Shown: positions 17,961 through 29,552, counted from the first letter of the stretch. The stretch: 64,000 bases of DNA from AP-15 sp963747735 (GCA_963747735.1 CAVVGE010000008.1:62001-126000); one strand, 5' to 3'. Numbers and translations are program-made. The notes: generated from the sequence alone by a model not told the origin.

Positions 17961-19100
17961 ATGACGATGAGCGTCAGACCCTACCGAGACATCCAGCGCC
18001 GAAGCTGCCGCAAGATCCATGTCGGCAGGGTGATGGTCGGCGGCGATGCGCCGATCAGCGTGCAATCGATGACAAACACCCTGACCAGCGACGTCAGGGC
18101 GACGATCGAGCAAGTGCAGGCGCTCGAACGCGCTGGCGCCGATATCGTGCGCGTCTCGTGCCCCGACCAAGAATCGGCCCTGGCCTTGAAGGCGATCGTG
18201 CGCGAGGCTTCGGTGCCGATCGTCGCCGACATCCATTTTCACTACAAACGGGCGATTGAAGCAGCGGAGAGCGGGGCGGCGTGCCTGCGCATCAACCCGG
18301 GCAATATCGGCTCGGCGGCGCGCGTGCGCGAGGTGATCAAGGCGGCAAAAGATCATGGCTGCTCGATGCGGATCGGGGTGAATGCCGGGTCGCTCGAGCG
18401 CGATCTCTTGGAACGCTATGGCGAGCCCTGCCCGGAGGCCATGGTGGAAAGCGCCCTGAACCACGCCAAGATCCTCGAAGACAACGATTTTTTCGAATTT
18501 AAAATTTCCTGCAAGGCGTCCGACGTGTTTCTTGCGGTCGCCGCCTATCAACAGCTCGCCGAGGCGTGCGACTACCCGCTCCATCTCGGCATAACCGAAG
18601 CGGGCGGGCTGCGCAGCGGCACGGTCAAATCATCGATCGGGATCGGCATGCTGTTGTGGTCGGGGATCGGCGACACGATCCGGGTTTCGCTGTCGGCGGA
18701 TCCGGTCGAGGAGGTCAAGGCCGGCTTCGAGATGCTGAAATCGCTCAACCTGCGGCGGCGCGGGGTTACCGTGATTTCGTGCCCATCCTGCGCGCGTCAG
18801 CAATTTGCGGTGATCAAGACGGTCGAACGGCTGGAGGAACGGCTCGCTCACATCACCACTCCGCTGACGGTCTCGGTAATCGGCTGCGTCGTAAATGGTC
18901 CAGGCGAAGCGCGGGAGACGGATATCGGGTTTACCGGCGGCGGCAACGGCACGCATCAGGTCTATATAAGCGGGCTCACCGACCACCGCCTGAAAGATGT
19001 CGACATCGTCGACCATCTGGTCGAGCTGGTCGAGAAGAAGGCGGCGGAGATCGAAGCGGCGGGCCAAGCGGCTGAACCAACGCTGGAACCCGCGCAGTAG
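17961..19100 (+). CDS. ispG: 4-hydroxy-3-methylbut-2-en-1-yl diphosphate synthase (flavodoxin)
   Basis: IspG (GcpE) is the iron-sulfur enzyme of the non-mevalonate isoprenoid pathway that reductively opens MEcPP to HMBPP. The 379 residues show the TIM barrel (SVQSMTNT, RINPGNIG) and the C-terminal cluster domain. The 4Fe-4S cysteines are in SCPSCARQQF and GCVVNGPGE, and the last motif also supplies the Glu ligand. The ATG at 17961 (MTMSVRPY) was preferred over an upstream TTG because homologues start near the RPYRDIQRR segment. hisS follows after 55 bases. Confidence 0.96.
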   Translation: MTMSVRPYRDIQRRSCRKIHVGRVMVGGDAPISVQSMTNTLTSDVRATIEQVQALERAGADIVRVSCPDQESALALKAIVREASVPIVADIHFHYKRAIEAAESGAACLRINPGNIGSAARVREVIKAAKDHGCSMRIGVNAGSLERDLLERYGEPCPEAMVESALNHAKILEDNDFFEFKISCKASDVFLAVAAYQQLAEACDYPLHLGITEAGGLRSGTVKSSIGIGMLLWSGIGDTIRVSLSADPVEEVKAGFEMLKSLNLRRRGVTVISCPSCARQQFAVIKTVERLEERLAHITTPLTVSVIGCVVNGPGEARETDIGFTGGGNGTHQVYISGLTDHRLKDVDIVDHLVELVEKKAAEIEAAGQAAEPTLEPAQ

Positions 19101-19155
19101 CAGACGACGCGAGCCGGTTTGGCCCTCCCAGGCGAGGGTCGGTGGAGATTTGTGG

Positions 19156-20433
19156 ATGACGGCGTTGCAGCCGGTTCGCGGCACTCAGGATCTTTTGCCC
19201 GAGGCGATGCGGCGTCATCGCCGGGTCATCGACACCGCGCGAGCTATCGCCGAGCTCTACCTGTTTGCGGAAATGGCGACTCCGATTTTCGAGTTCACCG
19301 AGGTCTTCAGCCGACCGATCGGAGAAACCAGCGATATCGTTTCCAAGGAAATGTACACATTCCGCGATCGTGGCGGTGATGAAATAACATTACGCCCGGA
19401 GAACACCGCCGGCGTCGTGCGGGCGGTGCTGTCAAATGGGCTGCTGCAAAGCCTGCCGCTAAAATTTTTTTATAACGGCCCGATGTTTCGTTACGAACGG
19501 CCGCAGAAAGGAAGATTCCGGCAATTTCATCAGATTGGCGTCGAGCTCTTGGGCGTAGCGCAACCGCAGGCCGATATCGAAGTGATCGCCCTCGGTCGGC
19601 GGATACTCGACGAGCTCGGGATTGGTGAGCGTGCCACATTGGAGCTGAATACCCTTGGAGACCGCGAGAGCCGCGCGGCCTACCGGGACGCGTTGGTCGC
19701 TTATTTTTCGTCGCGCCGCTCCGAGCTATCCGAGGACAGCAGGCGTCGGCTTGAAGTCAACCCGATGCGAATTCTCGATTCGAAAGACCCGGCCGATGTG
19801 CGTCTCAATGCCGATGCCCCACCTTTCGATCGCTATCTCAATGAGGAATCGCGCGATTTTTTTGAGCGCGTGTCGGCGGGGCTCGGCCGGGTCGGCATCG
19901 CGTATCGGGCGAACCCTAGGCTCGTCCGTGGGCTCGATTATTACACCCACACCGTCTTCGAGTTCGTCACCGGCGATCTCGGCGCGCAAGGGACGGTGCT
20001 GGCCGGCGGGCGCTATGATGGGCTCGTCGAATTGTTCGGCGGACCTGCAACCCCGGGGGTGGGCTGGGCGGCGGGTGTCGAAAGGCTGGCTCTGCTAATC
20101 GCCGAGCCGGCGCCGCGGCGCGCAATCGCCGTCGTCCCGGTCGGCGAGACGGAAGGGGCGATAGCGGCGACCATCGCCGAAATGTTGCGGCGTGACGGAT
20201 ACGCCGTCGATCTCGGCTATTCCGGCAATCTTTCGCGGCGCATGCGGCGGGCGAACCGCATCAATGCGCGGCTGGCGGTTCTGATCGGCGCCGACGAGGC
20301 GGCCCGGAGCGTTGTCCGGCTTCGCGACCTCGACAGCGGTGAACAAAGCGATGTTCGGGTGCCGATGAACGGGGCGGACATATCGCTGAGCGAGCTGCAA
20401 ACCCGGTTGCGGGCGATTTACGGAAAACCCTGA
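19156..20433 (+). CDS. hisS: Histidine--tRNA ligase
   Basis: A class II synthetase of 425 residues that charges tRNA-His. It begins PVRGTQDLLPE, and motif 2 is YERPQKGRFRQFHQIGVE. Histidine motifs LVRGLDYYTHTVFEF and AGGRYDGLV are present, and a C-terminal anticodon-binding domain starts around residue 320. The start at 19156 follows GGTGGAG at good spacing. The stop overlaps the prfA start (TGATG), so hisS, prfA and prmC are translationally coupled. Confidence 0.97.
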   Translation: MTALQPVRGTQDLLPEAMRRHRRVIDTARAIAELYLFAEMATPIFEFTEVFSRPIGETSDIVSKEMYTFRDRGGDEITLRPENTAGVVRAVLSNGLLQSLPLKFFYNGPMFRYERPQKGRFRQFHQIGVELLGVAQPQADIEVIALGRRILDELGIGERATLELNTLGDRESRAAYRDALVAYFSSRRSELSEDSRRRLEVNPMRILDSKDPADVRLNADAPPFDRYLNEESRDFFERVSAGLGRVGIAYRANPRLVRGLDYYTHTVFEFVTGDLGAQGTVLAGGRYDGLVELFGGPATPGVGWAAGVERLALLIAEPAPRRAIAVVPVGETEGAIAATIAEMLRRDGYAVDLGYSGNLSRRMRRANRINARLAVLIGADEAARSVVRLRDLDSGEQSDVRVPMNGADISLSELQTRLRAIYGKP

Positions 20434-21512
20434 TGGAAGCCTCGCTCGAACGGCGCCTGGAGCAATTGGTGCGACGCCACGCCGAATTGCGCGACACGCT
20501 TGCCACCGCCGGCCTCGGCGGACCGGATCTGGTCCGCCTATCGAAGGAATACAGTGAGCTGGCGCCGATCGTCGGCGAGATCGAGGCGCTCGAGCGGGTG
20601 CGGGTCGAATTGCCGCCACTCGCCGAAATGGCGCAGTCGACGGAAGACAGCGAGCTGCGAGCCCTCGCCGAAGAGGAGCTGTACGCGTTGCGCGGGCGGC
20701 TTTCGCTGCTCGAGCACAACGTCAGGCTGGCGCTGCTGCCCAGGGACGTCGATGACGAGCGCAACGCGATCCTCGAAGCTCGCGCCGGCACCGGCGGCGA
20801 GGAGGCAGCCCTGTTCGCCGCAACGCTGTTCCGGATGTACCAGCGATATGCGGCGTTGCGCGGCTGGCGGTTTGAATTGCTCGATCTGTCCGAGACCGGG
20901 CTCGGCGGGTTCAAGGAGGCGACCGCCATAATCAGCGGGCGGCAGGTTTTCGCCCGATTGAAGTTCGAATCCGGAGTCCATCGCGTGCAGAGGGTGCCGG
21001 AGACCGAAGCTTCGGGGCGCATCCACACTTCGGCAGCCACCGTAGCCGTGCTGCCTGAAGCGGAGGAGATCGATGTACGGATCGACGACAAGGATTTGCG
21101 CATCGATGTCTATCGGTCGAGCGGCCCCGGCGGTCAATCGGTCAATACGACCGACAGCGCGGTCCGGATCACCCATTTGCCAACCGGCCTCGTCGTCATC
21201 CAGCAGGACGAGAAATCACAGCACAAAAACAAAGCACGCGCCCTCAAGGTGCTGCGATCGCGCCTGTATGAGATGGAGCGCCGCGCGCGCGACGATGCCC
21301 GCGCCGCGGACCGCAAAAACCAGGTCGGCAGCGGCGACCGGTCGGAGCGGATCCGGACGTATAACTTTCCGCAAGGCCGGGTCACCGACCACCGCATCAA
21401 CCTGACGCTTTACAAAATCGACAAGGTTATCAACGGGGAGGCACTGGACGAAATCATCGATGCCCTCCTCACCGAGGACCAAGCCGCCAAATTGGCTGGC
21501 GCAGAAATTTGA
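20433..21512 (+). CDS. prfA: Peptide chain release factor 1
   Basis: RF1, 359 residues, recognises UAA and UAG and releases the nascent chain. The catalytic GGQ motif is in SGPGGQSVNTTDSAVRITH, and the RF1-type domain 2 is upstream (AGTGGEEA, HRVQRVPETE). Being followed directly by prmC, which methylates the GGQ glutamine, is the classical arrangement. The last codons overlap the prmC TTG start by four bases. Confidence 0.97.
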   Translation: MEASLERRLEQLVRRHAELRDTLATAGLGGPDLVRLSKEYSELAPIVGEIEALERVRVELPPLAEMAQSTEDSELRALAEEELYALRGRLSLLEHNVRLALLPRDVDDERNAILEARAGTGGEEAALFAATLFRMYQRYAALRGWRFELLDLSETGLGGFKEATAIISGRQVFARLKFESGVHRVQRVPETEASGRIHTSAATVAVLPEAEEIDVRIDDKDLRIDVYRSSGPGGQSVNTTDSAVRITHLPTGLVVIQQDEKSQHKNKARALKVLRSRLYEMERRARDDARAADRKNQVGSGDRSERIRTYNFPQGRVTDHRINLTLYKIDKVINGEALDEIIDALLTEDQAAKLAGAEI

Positions 21513-22435
21513 TCGAAGCCGTAGGCGAAACCCTTGGATCGCTGCTCGAAGAGGCGGCCTGTGCGTTTTCCGCGGCCGCGTTCGATGATCCGCGCCGGCA
21601 GGCTCGTCGGCTGGTTTCGTCGGCGCTCGGCCTCTCTCCAACGGTTTTGGTAAGCCAGCCACGGCGTGATCTTGACGCTCATGAAGCAGCTTGCGTCCGA
21701 GCATCGCTGCGCCGAATGCTGGCGGGAGAACCGCTGAGCCGCATTGCCGGTCGACGTGAATTCTGGGGATTGGAATTTTCACTGTCGCCGGACACTCTCG
21801 ACCCGCGGCCGGACAGTGAAACCATCGTCGACGCGGTGCTTCGACACCTGCCCGAACGCGACGCACCGCTGCGCCTTCTCGATCTCGGAACCGGGACCGG
21901 CTGTCTGTTGTTGGCTCTTCTCTGCGAGTATAGGGCTGCCTTCGGCGTGGGGATCGATGTTGTGCTTGCTGCCGTGCGCACCGCGCGCGACAATGCGGCC
22001 GCGCTCGGGCTCGGCCAGCGCGCGCAGTTCTCTGTCGGCGATTGGGCGGCGGCGCTCTCCGGCAAGTTTGATGTGGTGGTGGCAAACCCGCCATATATCG
22101 CCACCGCCGCTATGATCGAGCTGCCCCGTGAGGTTGCGCTGTATGATCCATGGCGGGCGCTCGACGGGGGGGAGGACGGGCTCGCCGCTTATCGTCGGAT
22201 AATCGCCGGGCTTGCTGAAGTGCTGGCGCCAGGGGGCATTTTTGCCGGCGAAATCGGTATCGGCCAAGCGGAAGCCGTTGCCGCGCTGCTGTGTGCGGCG
22301 GGTTTCACGATCGACGGGCTCGAGCACGATCTCGCTGGGATTATCCGATGCGTGGTCGCGCGCAATCGCGACGATCGGCGGGTCGAGAGCGAGCGACGGC
22401 AGAAAACTGTTGGAATGTGCCGCCGTCCCGTCTAG
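21509..22435 (+). CDS. prmC: Release factor glutamine methyltransferase PrmC
   Basis: A SAM-dependent N5-glutamine methyltransferase that modifies the GGQ glutamine of release factors. It has an N-terminal helical bundle, the SAM motif LDLGTGTGCLLLAL and the diagnostic NPPY motif in VVANPPYIA. 308 residues, slightly long at the C-terminus. Translation probably starts at the TTG overlapping the prfA stop; no ATG lies near the N-terminus of the fold. Confidence 0.95.
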   Translation: MIEAVGETLGSLLEEAACAFSAAAFDDPRRQARRLVSSALGLSPTVLVSQPRRDLDAHEAACVRASLRRMLAGEPLSRIAGRREFWGLEFSLSPDTLDPRPDSETIVDAVLRHLPERDAPLRLLDLGTGTGCLLLALLCEYRAAFGVGIDVVLAAVRTARDNAAALGLGQRAQFSVGDWAAALSGKFDVVVANPPYIATAAMIELPREVALYDPWRALDGGEDGLAAYRRIIAGLAEVLAPGGIFAGEIGIGQAEAVAALLCAAGFTIDGLEHDLAGIIRCVVARNRDDRRVESERRQKTVGMCRRPV

Positions 22436-22577
22436 GGTGCCGGCGACGCAGAGTCCGGCCTGACACGGGAAGGCGACCCATCCCTGCCGGGACTCGTACA
22501 CGCAATCGCCAAGGGCGGCGAGGGAACGTTTCCCCGGACCAAGGTCCGACAGTGTCCACCGAGATCAGACAGGTGTC

Positions 22578-22982
22578 ATGAGACCAGGACCCAACAAACG
22601 ATCGCGCGGTCGCAATAATGGGAACAACCCGCATTACAATCGCCCGCGCCCGCCGCAGCGCATTCAGACTTTTGACAGCAACGGTCCAAGTGTGAAAATC
22701 CGCGGCAACGCCTATCAAGTGTTCGAGCGTTACGTTGCGCTGGCTCGCGAGGCGGCGGCAAGCGGTGATCGAATTGCGGCCGAAAACCTGTATCAGCATG
22801 CAGAGCACTATTTCCGCGTCATGAACGCGAATGGTGACGGCGGCCAGCACGGGCAACGCCCAACCACCCCGGCAGACCTCGAACTGGATGGGTCCGAAGG
22901 CGAGGGTCTCGACCAGGATGAGGCAGTGGTCCAACCGATGCCAGCCATGTCGCCGCGGGACGATCAGCCGCCGGGTTTCTGA
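22578..22982 (+). CDS. DUF4167 domain protein
   Basis: A 134-residue protein with the alphaproteobacterial DUF4167 domain. A basic, Asn-rich head (KRSRGRNNGNNPHYNRPRPP) is followed by the conserved core with FDSNGPSVKIRGNA, YQVFERYVALAREA and AENLYQHAEHYFR, then a variable acidic tail. Its position between prmC and clpB is the usual one. The function is unknown; the basic head suggests nucleic-acid or ribosome contact, which is inference. Confidence 0.9.
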   Translation: MRPGPNKRSRGRNNGNNPHYNRPRPPQRIQTFDSNGPSVKIRGNAYQVFERYVALAREAAASGDRIAAENLYQHAEHYFRVMNANGDGGQHGQRPTTPADLELDGSEGEGLDQDEAVVQPMPAMSPRDDQPPGF

Positions 22983-23001
22983 GGGCCAGGACAGCCCACG
23001 G

Positions 23002-23030
23002 CTTGCGGGGGATCGGGGCCAAGCTCATAT
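23002..23030 (+). promoter_or_regulatory. Candidate heat-shock (sigma-32) promoter for clpB
   Basis: CTTG (23002-23005) and CTCATAT (23024-23030), 18 bases apart, resemble the alphaproteobacterial RpoH consensus (CTTG, then CYTATNT) upstream of the heat-shock gene clpB. The match is partial. Confidence 0.4.
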
Positions 23031-23098
23031 AGGCCCTGAAGGGTCGCGGCGCCGCCTGATTAGGGGTGCTGCGGTCGGTTCAGCGGAGCAGGCCCACG

Positions 23099-25693
<2,595 letters not shown>

Positions 25694-25706
25694 TCTCGCA
25701 AACGCG

Positions 25707-25725
25707 CGGGTGCGATGCGCACCCG
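25707..25725. terminator. Hairpin between convergent clpB and repressor genes
   Basis: CGGGTGCG and CGCACCCG form a perfect 8-bp stem with a three-base loop in the 36-base gap between the two convergent stop codons. There is no T-run, so it is at best a weak bidirectional terminator. Confidence 0.45.
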
Positions 25726-25729
25726 TGCA

Positions 25730-26407
25730 TCATCCTTCCTGGTCGGCGCCGACGACGAGATGGCATTCGCGCACCTCGCCACGGGGGATGCGCAAAGTGT
25801 CCGGAGGGTTGAGCTGGCGCAGCACCAAAGTGTCGCCTTCCCAGCCGACGAACTGTTTGATCAGCACGATCTGGCCGGCCTTGTGGACAACGACGTCGCG
25901 CCCCCGGATTGGCGGCTTGAACGGGTTTACGTGCAATAGCCAGCCCTGCTCGTAGCGGGGCTCCATGCTGTCGCCGACCATATATATCGCATAGGCGGCC
26001 CGCACCCCGGACAGATTGGCGGGTCGCGGCGTGTAGCCGATCTCGTCTTGCAGGAACATCTCCTGGTCGGTGCCGCCGCGCGCCGCACCACGAATTGGGA
26101 TCCGGTCCGCTTCTTGAGCCGACCTCGCCGACAGACCGATCGATACGGAGGGTGGGCGGCCGCGTCCCGGTCGCGGCGCGTCAGCCGGCGCCGCGGATGT
26201 CGTGCCCTCGACAGCGTGCTGCAGAACCTCTTCCTGCGGCACGCCAAGAAAGCTCGCAATGTGGACAAACTCGATCGGCTTGATCTGACGCTCGCCCTTG
26301 AGCATGCGCGACACCGCAGAGGGTGCAAGCCGCAGATGGCGGGCGAGGTCCGCCTGCGACACCCCGGCCCGCTCCAGCGCTTGGTGAAACCAGGCGATGT
26401 TCATCAT
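25730..26407 (-). CDS. S24-family (LexA/CI-like) phage repressor
   Basis: A 225-residue repressor. An N-terminal HTH (about residues 8-62, GVSQADLARHLRLAPSAVSRM) is followed by a C-terminal S24 protease domain with Ser147 in VGDSMEP and the general base Lys184 in VLIKQF. Such proteins hold prophages silent and self-cleave with RecA-ssDNA after damage. A clear Ala-Gly cleavage site was not identified. It is divergent from the rightward cluster across the operator-like palindromes at 26408-26471, which it probably binds. Confidence 0.85.
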   Translation of the reverse strand: MMNIAWFHQALERAGVSQADLARHLRLAPSAVSRMLKGERQIKPIEFVHIASFLGVPQEEVLQHAVEGTTSAAPADAPRPGRGRPPSVSIGLSARSAQEADRIPIRGAARGGTDQEMFLQDEIGYTPRPANLSGVRAAYAIYMVGDSMEPRYEQGWLLHVNPFKPPIRGRDVVVHKAGQIVLIKQFVGWEGDTLVLRQLNPPDTLRIPRGEVRECHLVVGADQEG

Positions 26408-26471
26408 GCTATTTCCACAAATAGCTATTGACAGAACGCTGGTGCCACACTATCATGACAGTGCGATAGTG
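26408..26471 (+). promoter_or_regulatory. Rightward promoter with two operator-like palindromes
   Basis: TTGACA (26428-26433) and TATCAT (26451-26456) are separated by 17 bases and read right, away from the repressor. GCTATTT-CCAC-AAATAGC (26408-26425) is a perfect inverted repeat next to the repressor start. CACTATC and GATAGTG (26448-26471) form a second one that overlaps the -10 element. AATAGCTATT (26420-26429) is a further perfect palindrome. The layout is like a prophage immunity region. Confidence 0.7.
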
Positions 26472-26497
26472 GCAAGGAATTTTAGAGGCGGACAGCG

Positions 26498-26821
26498 ATG
26501 CGGATGCACGAGGCGGCGAACGAGTTGGCGCGGGCCCGGCGGCGAGACGATGACGGGTGCGCTTATCCGCTCGACGGGCAAGACCGGTACCCGAGGTGCG
26601 GCGAACCCCGACGGCCTGGCTCGAGCTATTGCCAGCGTCATCACGCTCTCTGCTACTTGCCCGAAGGCAGCACGGCCGCTGTCCGCCGCCTGGGTGAAAT
26701 CGAGGTGCTGGCAAGCGCGGTCGCCGGCCGCCGAGGGAGCGATGGCGCGGGACCGTCGCCTCGTTTCATCGCAAAGCTGGAAAAGGCGCTTCGTGTTTTT
26801 GCTTGCTCATGTTGTTCATGA
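26498..26821 (+). CDS. GcrA-like small zinc-finger protein
   Basis: A 107-residue protein with a probable zinc site: Cys21, Cys34, Cys45 and His48/His49 in CAYPLDGQDRYPRCGEP and SYCQRHHALCYLP. The spacing resembles the C-terminal part of GcrA, the alphaproteobacterial cell-cycle transcription factor, but the GcrA N-terminal HTH is not obvious. It is the first gene behind the rightward promoter. Its likely role is early control of the cluster, which is inference. Confidence 0.6.
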   Translation: MRMHEAANELARARRRDDDGCAYPLDGQDRYPRCGEPRRPGSSYCQRHHALCYLPEGSTAAVRRLGEIEVLASAVAGRRGSDGAGPSPRFIAKLEKALRVFACSCCS

Positions 26822-26838
26822 TACGTTCGGAGATCGGA

Positions 26839-27417
26839 ATGATCCGCACAGCTTCTCGTCGCAGCATTGCGCAAAATCACGCGGATCTGGGGGTTGCTGA
26901 GGCAACGCCAACTGCGGAGCGCCGCAGACATGATCCGGTTGAGCGCATCGGGCGAGCGATTGCCGACAGCGCAGGGAGACCGGCCCGGCCCTACCGAGTG
27001 GTGGACACCTTGGCGATCATGGAGCGGCGCGGATCGATAACCTCGGGCATGCGTCAGGCTGGCGAGGATTTCCGTAGCGCCTTCGCCGTCGCCCAGCTCG
27101 ACCCGCTGCGAGCGCTCGACTGGGCGCGACTGCGGAGCGGCCGGGCGCGAACTCACAACAACGATGAGCAGCGAAGCTCGCGGATCGAAAATTCCCGCGA
27201 CTTGGTTTGGCGGGCGCTTCTCGCAGTTGGCGGTCTCGGGTCGCCGGGCGGCTCTTGCTTGTGGCACGTCGTCGGCTGGGAGCGGTCGTTAAAAGAGTGG
27301 GCCGCGGAACAGGGATGGAGCGGGCGCCGCGTCAGCCAGGAATCGGCTTCCGGGGTTTTGATCGCTGCACTCGGCGCGCTCGAATCGCATTATCGCCCGA
27401 TCGTTGCGAAAAAATGA
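26839..27417 (+). CDS. DUF6456-like protein
   Basis: A 192-residue protein whose C-terminal half fits the alphaproteobacterial DUF6456 family: YRVVDTLAIMERRGSI, AGEDFRSAFAVAQLDP, WRALLAVGG, WHVVGWERSLKEWA and ALGALESHYRP. The family is linked to DNA-binding regulators, but its biochemistry is unknown to me. The start at 26839 follows GGAGATCGGA closely. An ATG at 26818 overlaps the stop of the GcrA-like gene, so coupling is possible. Confidence 0.6.
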   Translation: MIRTASRRSIAQNHADLGVAEATPTAERRRHDPVERIGRAIADSAGRPARPYRVVDTLAIMERRGSITSGMRQAGEDFRSAFAVAQLDPLRALDWARLRSGRARTHNNDEQRSSRIENSRDLVWRALLAVGGLGSPGGSCLWHVVGWERSLKEWAAEQGWSGRRVSQESASGVLIAALGALESHYRPIVAKK

Positions 27418-27426
27418 TTTTTCTCA

Positions 27427-27455
27427 TTGACAAATCCGGATCGATATGCTATAAG
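27427..27455 (+). promoter_or_regulatory. Promoter upstream of terminase genes
   Basis: TTGACA (27427-27432) and TATAAG (27450-27455) with a 17-base spacer, just after the DUF6456-like gene. This is the best promoter match seen upstream of the structural genes. The 229-base gap to the terminase small subunit otherwise holds only the weak small ORF at 27474. Confidence 0.6.
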
Positions 27456-27473
27456 AGCGTCACACTGGAAAAG

Positions 27474-27650
27474 ATGGGCAGCGAGGCCGAGGCGGAACAC
27501 CGACACCGGGCGGGCCGCTGCATCCACTGTCGCGCTGTCTTGACAAGCTCGGTCGCGATCTCTGCGGTTGCAAAGGTGGTCTCGTTGCGTGTGAACATCG
27601 CTTTTGAGCGGCAGGCCCGACGCCAACGTGCATCTTGGACCACACTATGA
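27474..27650 (+). CDS. Possible small protein ahead of terminase
   Basis: A 58-residue frame with MGSEAEAEHRHRAG and a CIHC pair. Its TGA overlaps the ATG of the terminase small subunit (ATGA), which favours a real coupled gene, and it lies 19 bases behind the promoter -10. The composition is otherwise not convincing and no family is recognised. Confidence 0.3.
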   Translation: MGSEAEAEHRHRAGRCIHCRAVLTSSVAISAVAKVVSLRVNIAFERQARRQRASWTTL

Positions 27651-28216
27651 TCGGATCGAATGGAGCGAGAGCATCGACATTGACGAGTCGTCCCAGTGGG
27701 CGGCCCACGCCTCGGTCGGCAAACGCGAAACCTCGCGCCAAGGCGGTGGCCGCTGCAAAACCGAATTCGACACCTGCGGCGGCGCCCGACGAGATTGCCG
27801 AACGGGCGGCCCGTCTCGGCGTGACGCCCGAGCGGGTGCTGCGGGAATACGCCCGTATCGCCTTTGCCGATTTGGCCCGGCTTGCGGATTGGGGCCCCGA
27901 GGGGGTGGTGCTAAAGACGCCGGACCGGCTCGACGATGCCGACACGGCAGCCATTTCAGAGATTGCCGGCGCGCCGGGCAGCAAGAATCATCGGGTAAAG
28001 CTATACGACAAAAAGGCCGCGCTCGACGTTCTCGCGCGCCATCTCGGCATTTTCGACGCCGCCCCGCGGCCGCTCGAACCGCCTGCGCCGGACGATCCGG
28101 AGGAGGACCCGCGTGAGGTCCTTAAACGCCGCCTGGCTCGCCTCGCAGCCGCCAGCGCTGAGGGACCGGCTGATCAGCGGGTTGAGCCGGACCCAGGCGC
28201 GGAAATTGCTCGATGA
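27647..28216 (+). CDS. Terminase small subunit
   Basis: A 189-residue protein. A basic low-complexity head is followed by a DNA-recognition core with EIAERAARLGVTPERVLREYARIAFADL and LYDKKAALDVLARHLGIFD, the pattern of phage terminase small subunits. (Core pieces: RLGVTPERVLREY, KLYDKKAALDVL.) It recruits DNA to the large subunit. Its end overlaps the large-subunit start by about 100 bases in another frame. The ATG at 27647 was preferred to an earlier TTG. Confidence 0.75.
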   Translation: MIGSNGARASTLTSRPSGRPTPRSANAKPRAKAVAAAKPNSTPAAAPDEIAERAARLGVTPERVLREYARIAFADLARLADWGPEGVVLKTPDRLDDADTAAISEIAGAPGSKNHRVKLYDKKAALDVLARHLGIFDAAPRPLEPPAPDDPEEDPREVLKRRLARLAAASAEGPADQRVEPDPGAEIAR

Positions 28217-29477
28217 ATGGTCGTTCTGGGCATGGCGTGCCCAGCTGCCGCCGGAAGGCGATTGGCGGGTTTGGCTGCTGATAGCCGGCCGCGGCTTTGG
28301 CAAGACACGGGCCGGCGCCGAATACGTGCGAGCGCGGGTGCGGGCAGGAACAGCGCGCCGGGTGGCCCTGGTGGCACCTACCGCGACTGACGCGCGTAAT
28401 GTCATGGTCGAGGGGGAGAGCGGCATCCTCGAGATTTCGCAGTCCGATGATCGCCCGCTCTACGAGCCGTCGAAGCGACGGCTGACCTGGCCGAACGGCG
28501 CCGCCGCCACGCTGTTCAGCGCCGACGAGCCGGAGCGGTTGCGCGGCCCTCAACATGATGTGGCTTGGTGCGACGAGCTCGGCAGCTGGCGCTATCCCGC
28601 GGCCTGGGACATGCTGATGTTCGGTCTGCGCCTCGGTTCGGACCCGCGCGTGGTCGTCACCACGACACCGCGGCCGACAAGCCTGATCCGTGGCCTTCTC
28701 GGCGATTCGAAAATCGCTGTGACCCGCGGCACGACCTTTGAGAACCGCGCCAACCTGGCGCGCGATTTTTTGACCGGGATCGTTCGGAAGTACCAAGGAA
28801 CGCGCCTCGGCCGTCAAGAGCTCGAGGCCGAGCTTCTCGACGATCTTCCGGGCGCCTTGTGGAACCGGGGCCTAATCGAGGCGTGCCGCAGCCCTTCGCC
28901 GCCGGTGCTCGAACGGGTGGTGGTCGCGATTGATCCGGCGGTCAGCTCGGGCGACGAGGCAGACGAGACCGGGATCGTCGTCGCCGGCAAAGATAGCCAA
29001 GGACATGGCTGGGTGCTGGCCGATGCATCGGGCCGTTACACGCCAGCCGCGTGGGCGAAGGCGGCGATCGCGGCCTATCGCGCCCATCGGGCCGACCGGA
29101 TTGTCGCCGAGGTCAATAACGGTGGTGAAATGGTCGAGGCCACGCTGCGGGTGATCGACCCTAACGCTTCATTTTCCGCGGTGCACGCGGCGCGCGGCAA
29201 GATCACCCGCGCCGAGCCGGTCGCCGCGCTCTACGAGCAAGGCCGAGTTCATCATGTCGGCTCGTTCGCGCGACTCGAAGACCAGATGTGCACCTTTAGC
29301 CGTGGTCCGCAAGGCGATTTCGACAGCAAGGCCGCCGGCTATTCTCCCGACCGGGTCGATGCCCTGGTTTGGGCATTGACCGACTTGCTAATCGAGCCCG
29401 GCGCCGCCCAAGGGATCTATGAGGTGTACCGGCGGCTCAACGATCGGCGATCGGAATTCGACCCGCCGAAGGCTTGA
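28113..29477 (+). CDS. Terminase large subunit (DNA packaging ATPase/nuclease)
   Basis: A 454-residue TerL that pumps and cuts DNA at the portal. Walker A is GRGFGKT (residues 59-65), Walker B is VAWCDE (150-155), and a C-terminal RNase H-like nuclease starts at VVVAIDPAVSSGDEADETG. Length and motifs match the terminase group of the Rhodobacter GTA (gene 2) and related siphophages. It starts at a GTG at 28113. Confidence 0.92.
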   Translation: MRSLNAAWLASQPPALRDRLISGLSRTQARKLLDEWSFWAWRAQLPPEGDWRVWLLIAGRGFGKTRAGAEYVRARVRAGTARRVALVAPTATDARNVMVEGESGILEISQSDDRPLYEPSKRRLTWPNGAAATLFSADEPERLRGPQHDVAWCDELGSWRYPAAWDMLMFGLRLGSDPRVVVTTTPRPTSLIRGLLGDSKIAVTRGTTFENRANLARDFLTGIVRKYQGTRLGRQELEAELLDDLPGALWNRGLIEACRSPSPPVLERVVVAIDPAVSSGDEADETGIVVAGKDSQGHGWVLADASGRYTPAAWAKAAIAAYRAHRADRIVAEVNNGGEMVEATLRVIDPNASFSAVHAARGKITRAEPVAALYEQGRVHHVGSFARLEDQMCTFSRGPQGDFDSKAAGYSPDRVDALVWALTDLLIEPGAAQGIYEVYRRLNDRRSEFDPPKA

Positions 29478-29552
29478 TCGCTATTCCCAGGAAATCAGCC
29501 CCGAGATGGGATCGGCACACCATACCCGGGGCTGCCGAGGAGGACTTCGACA

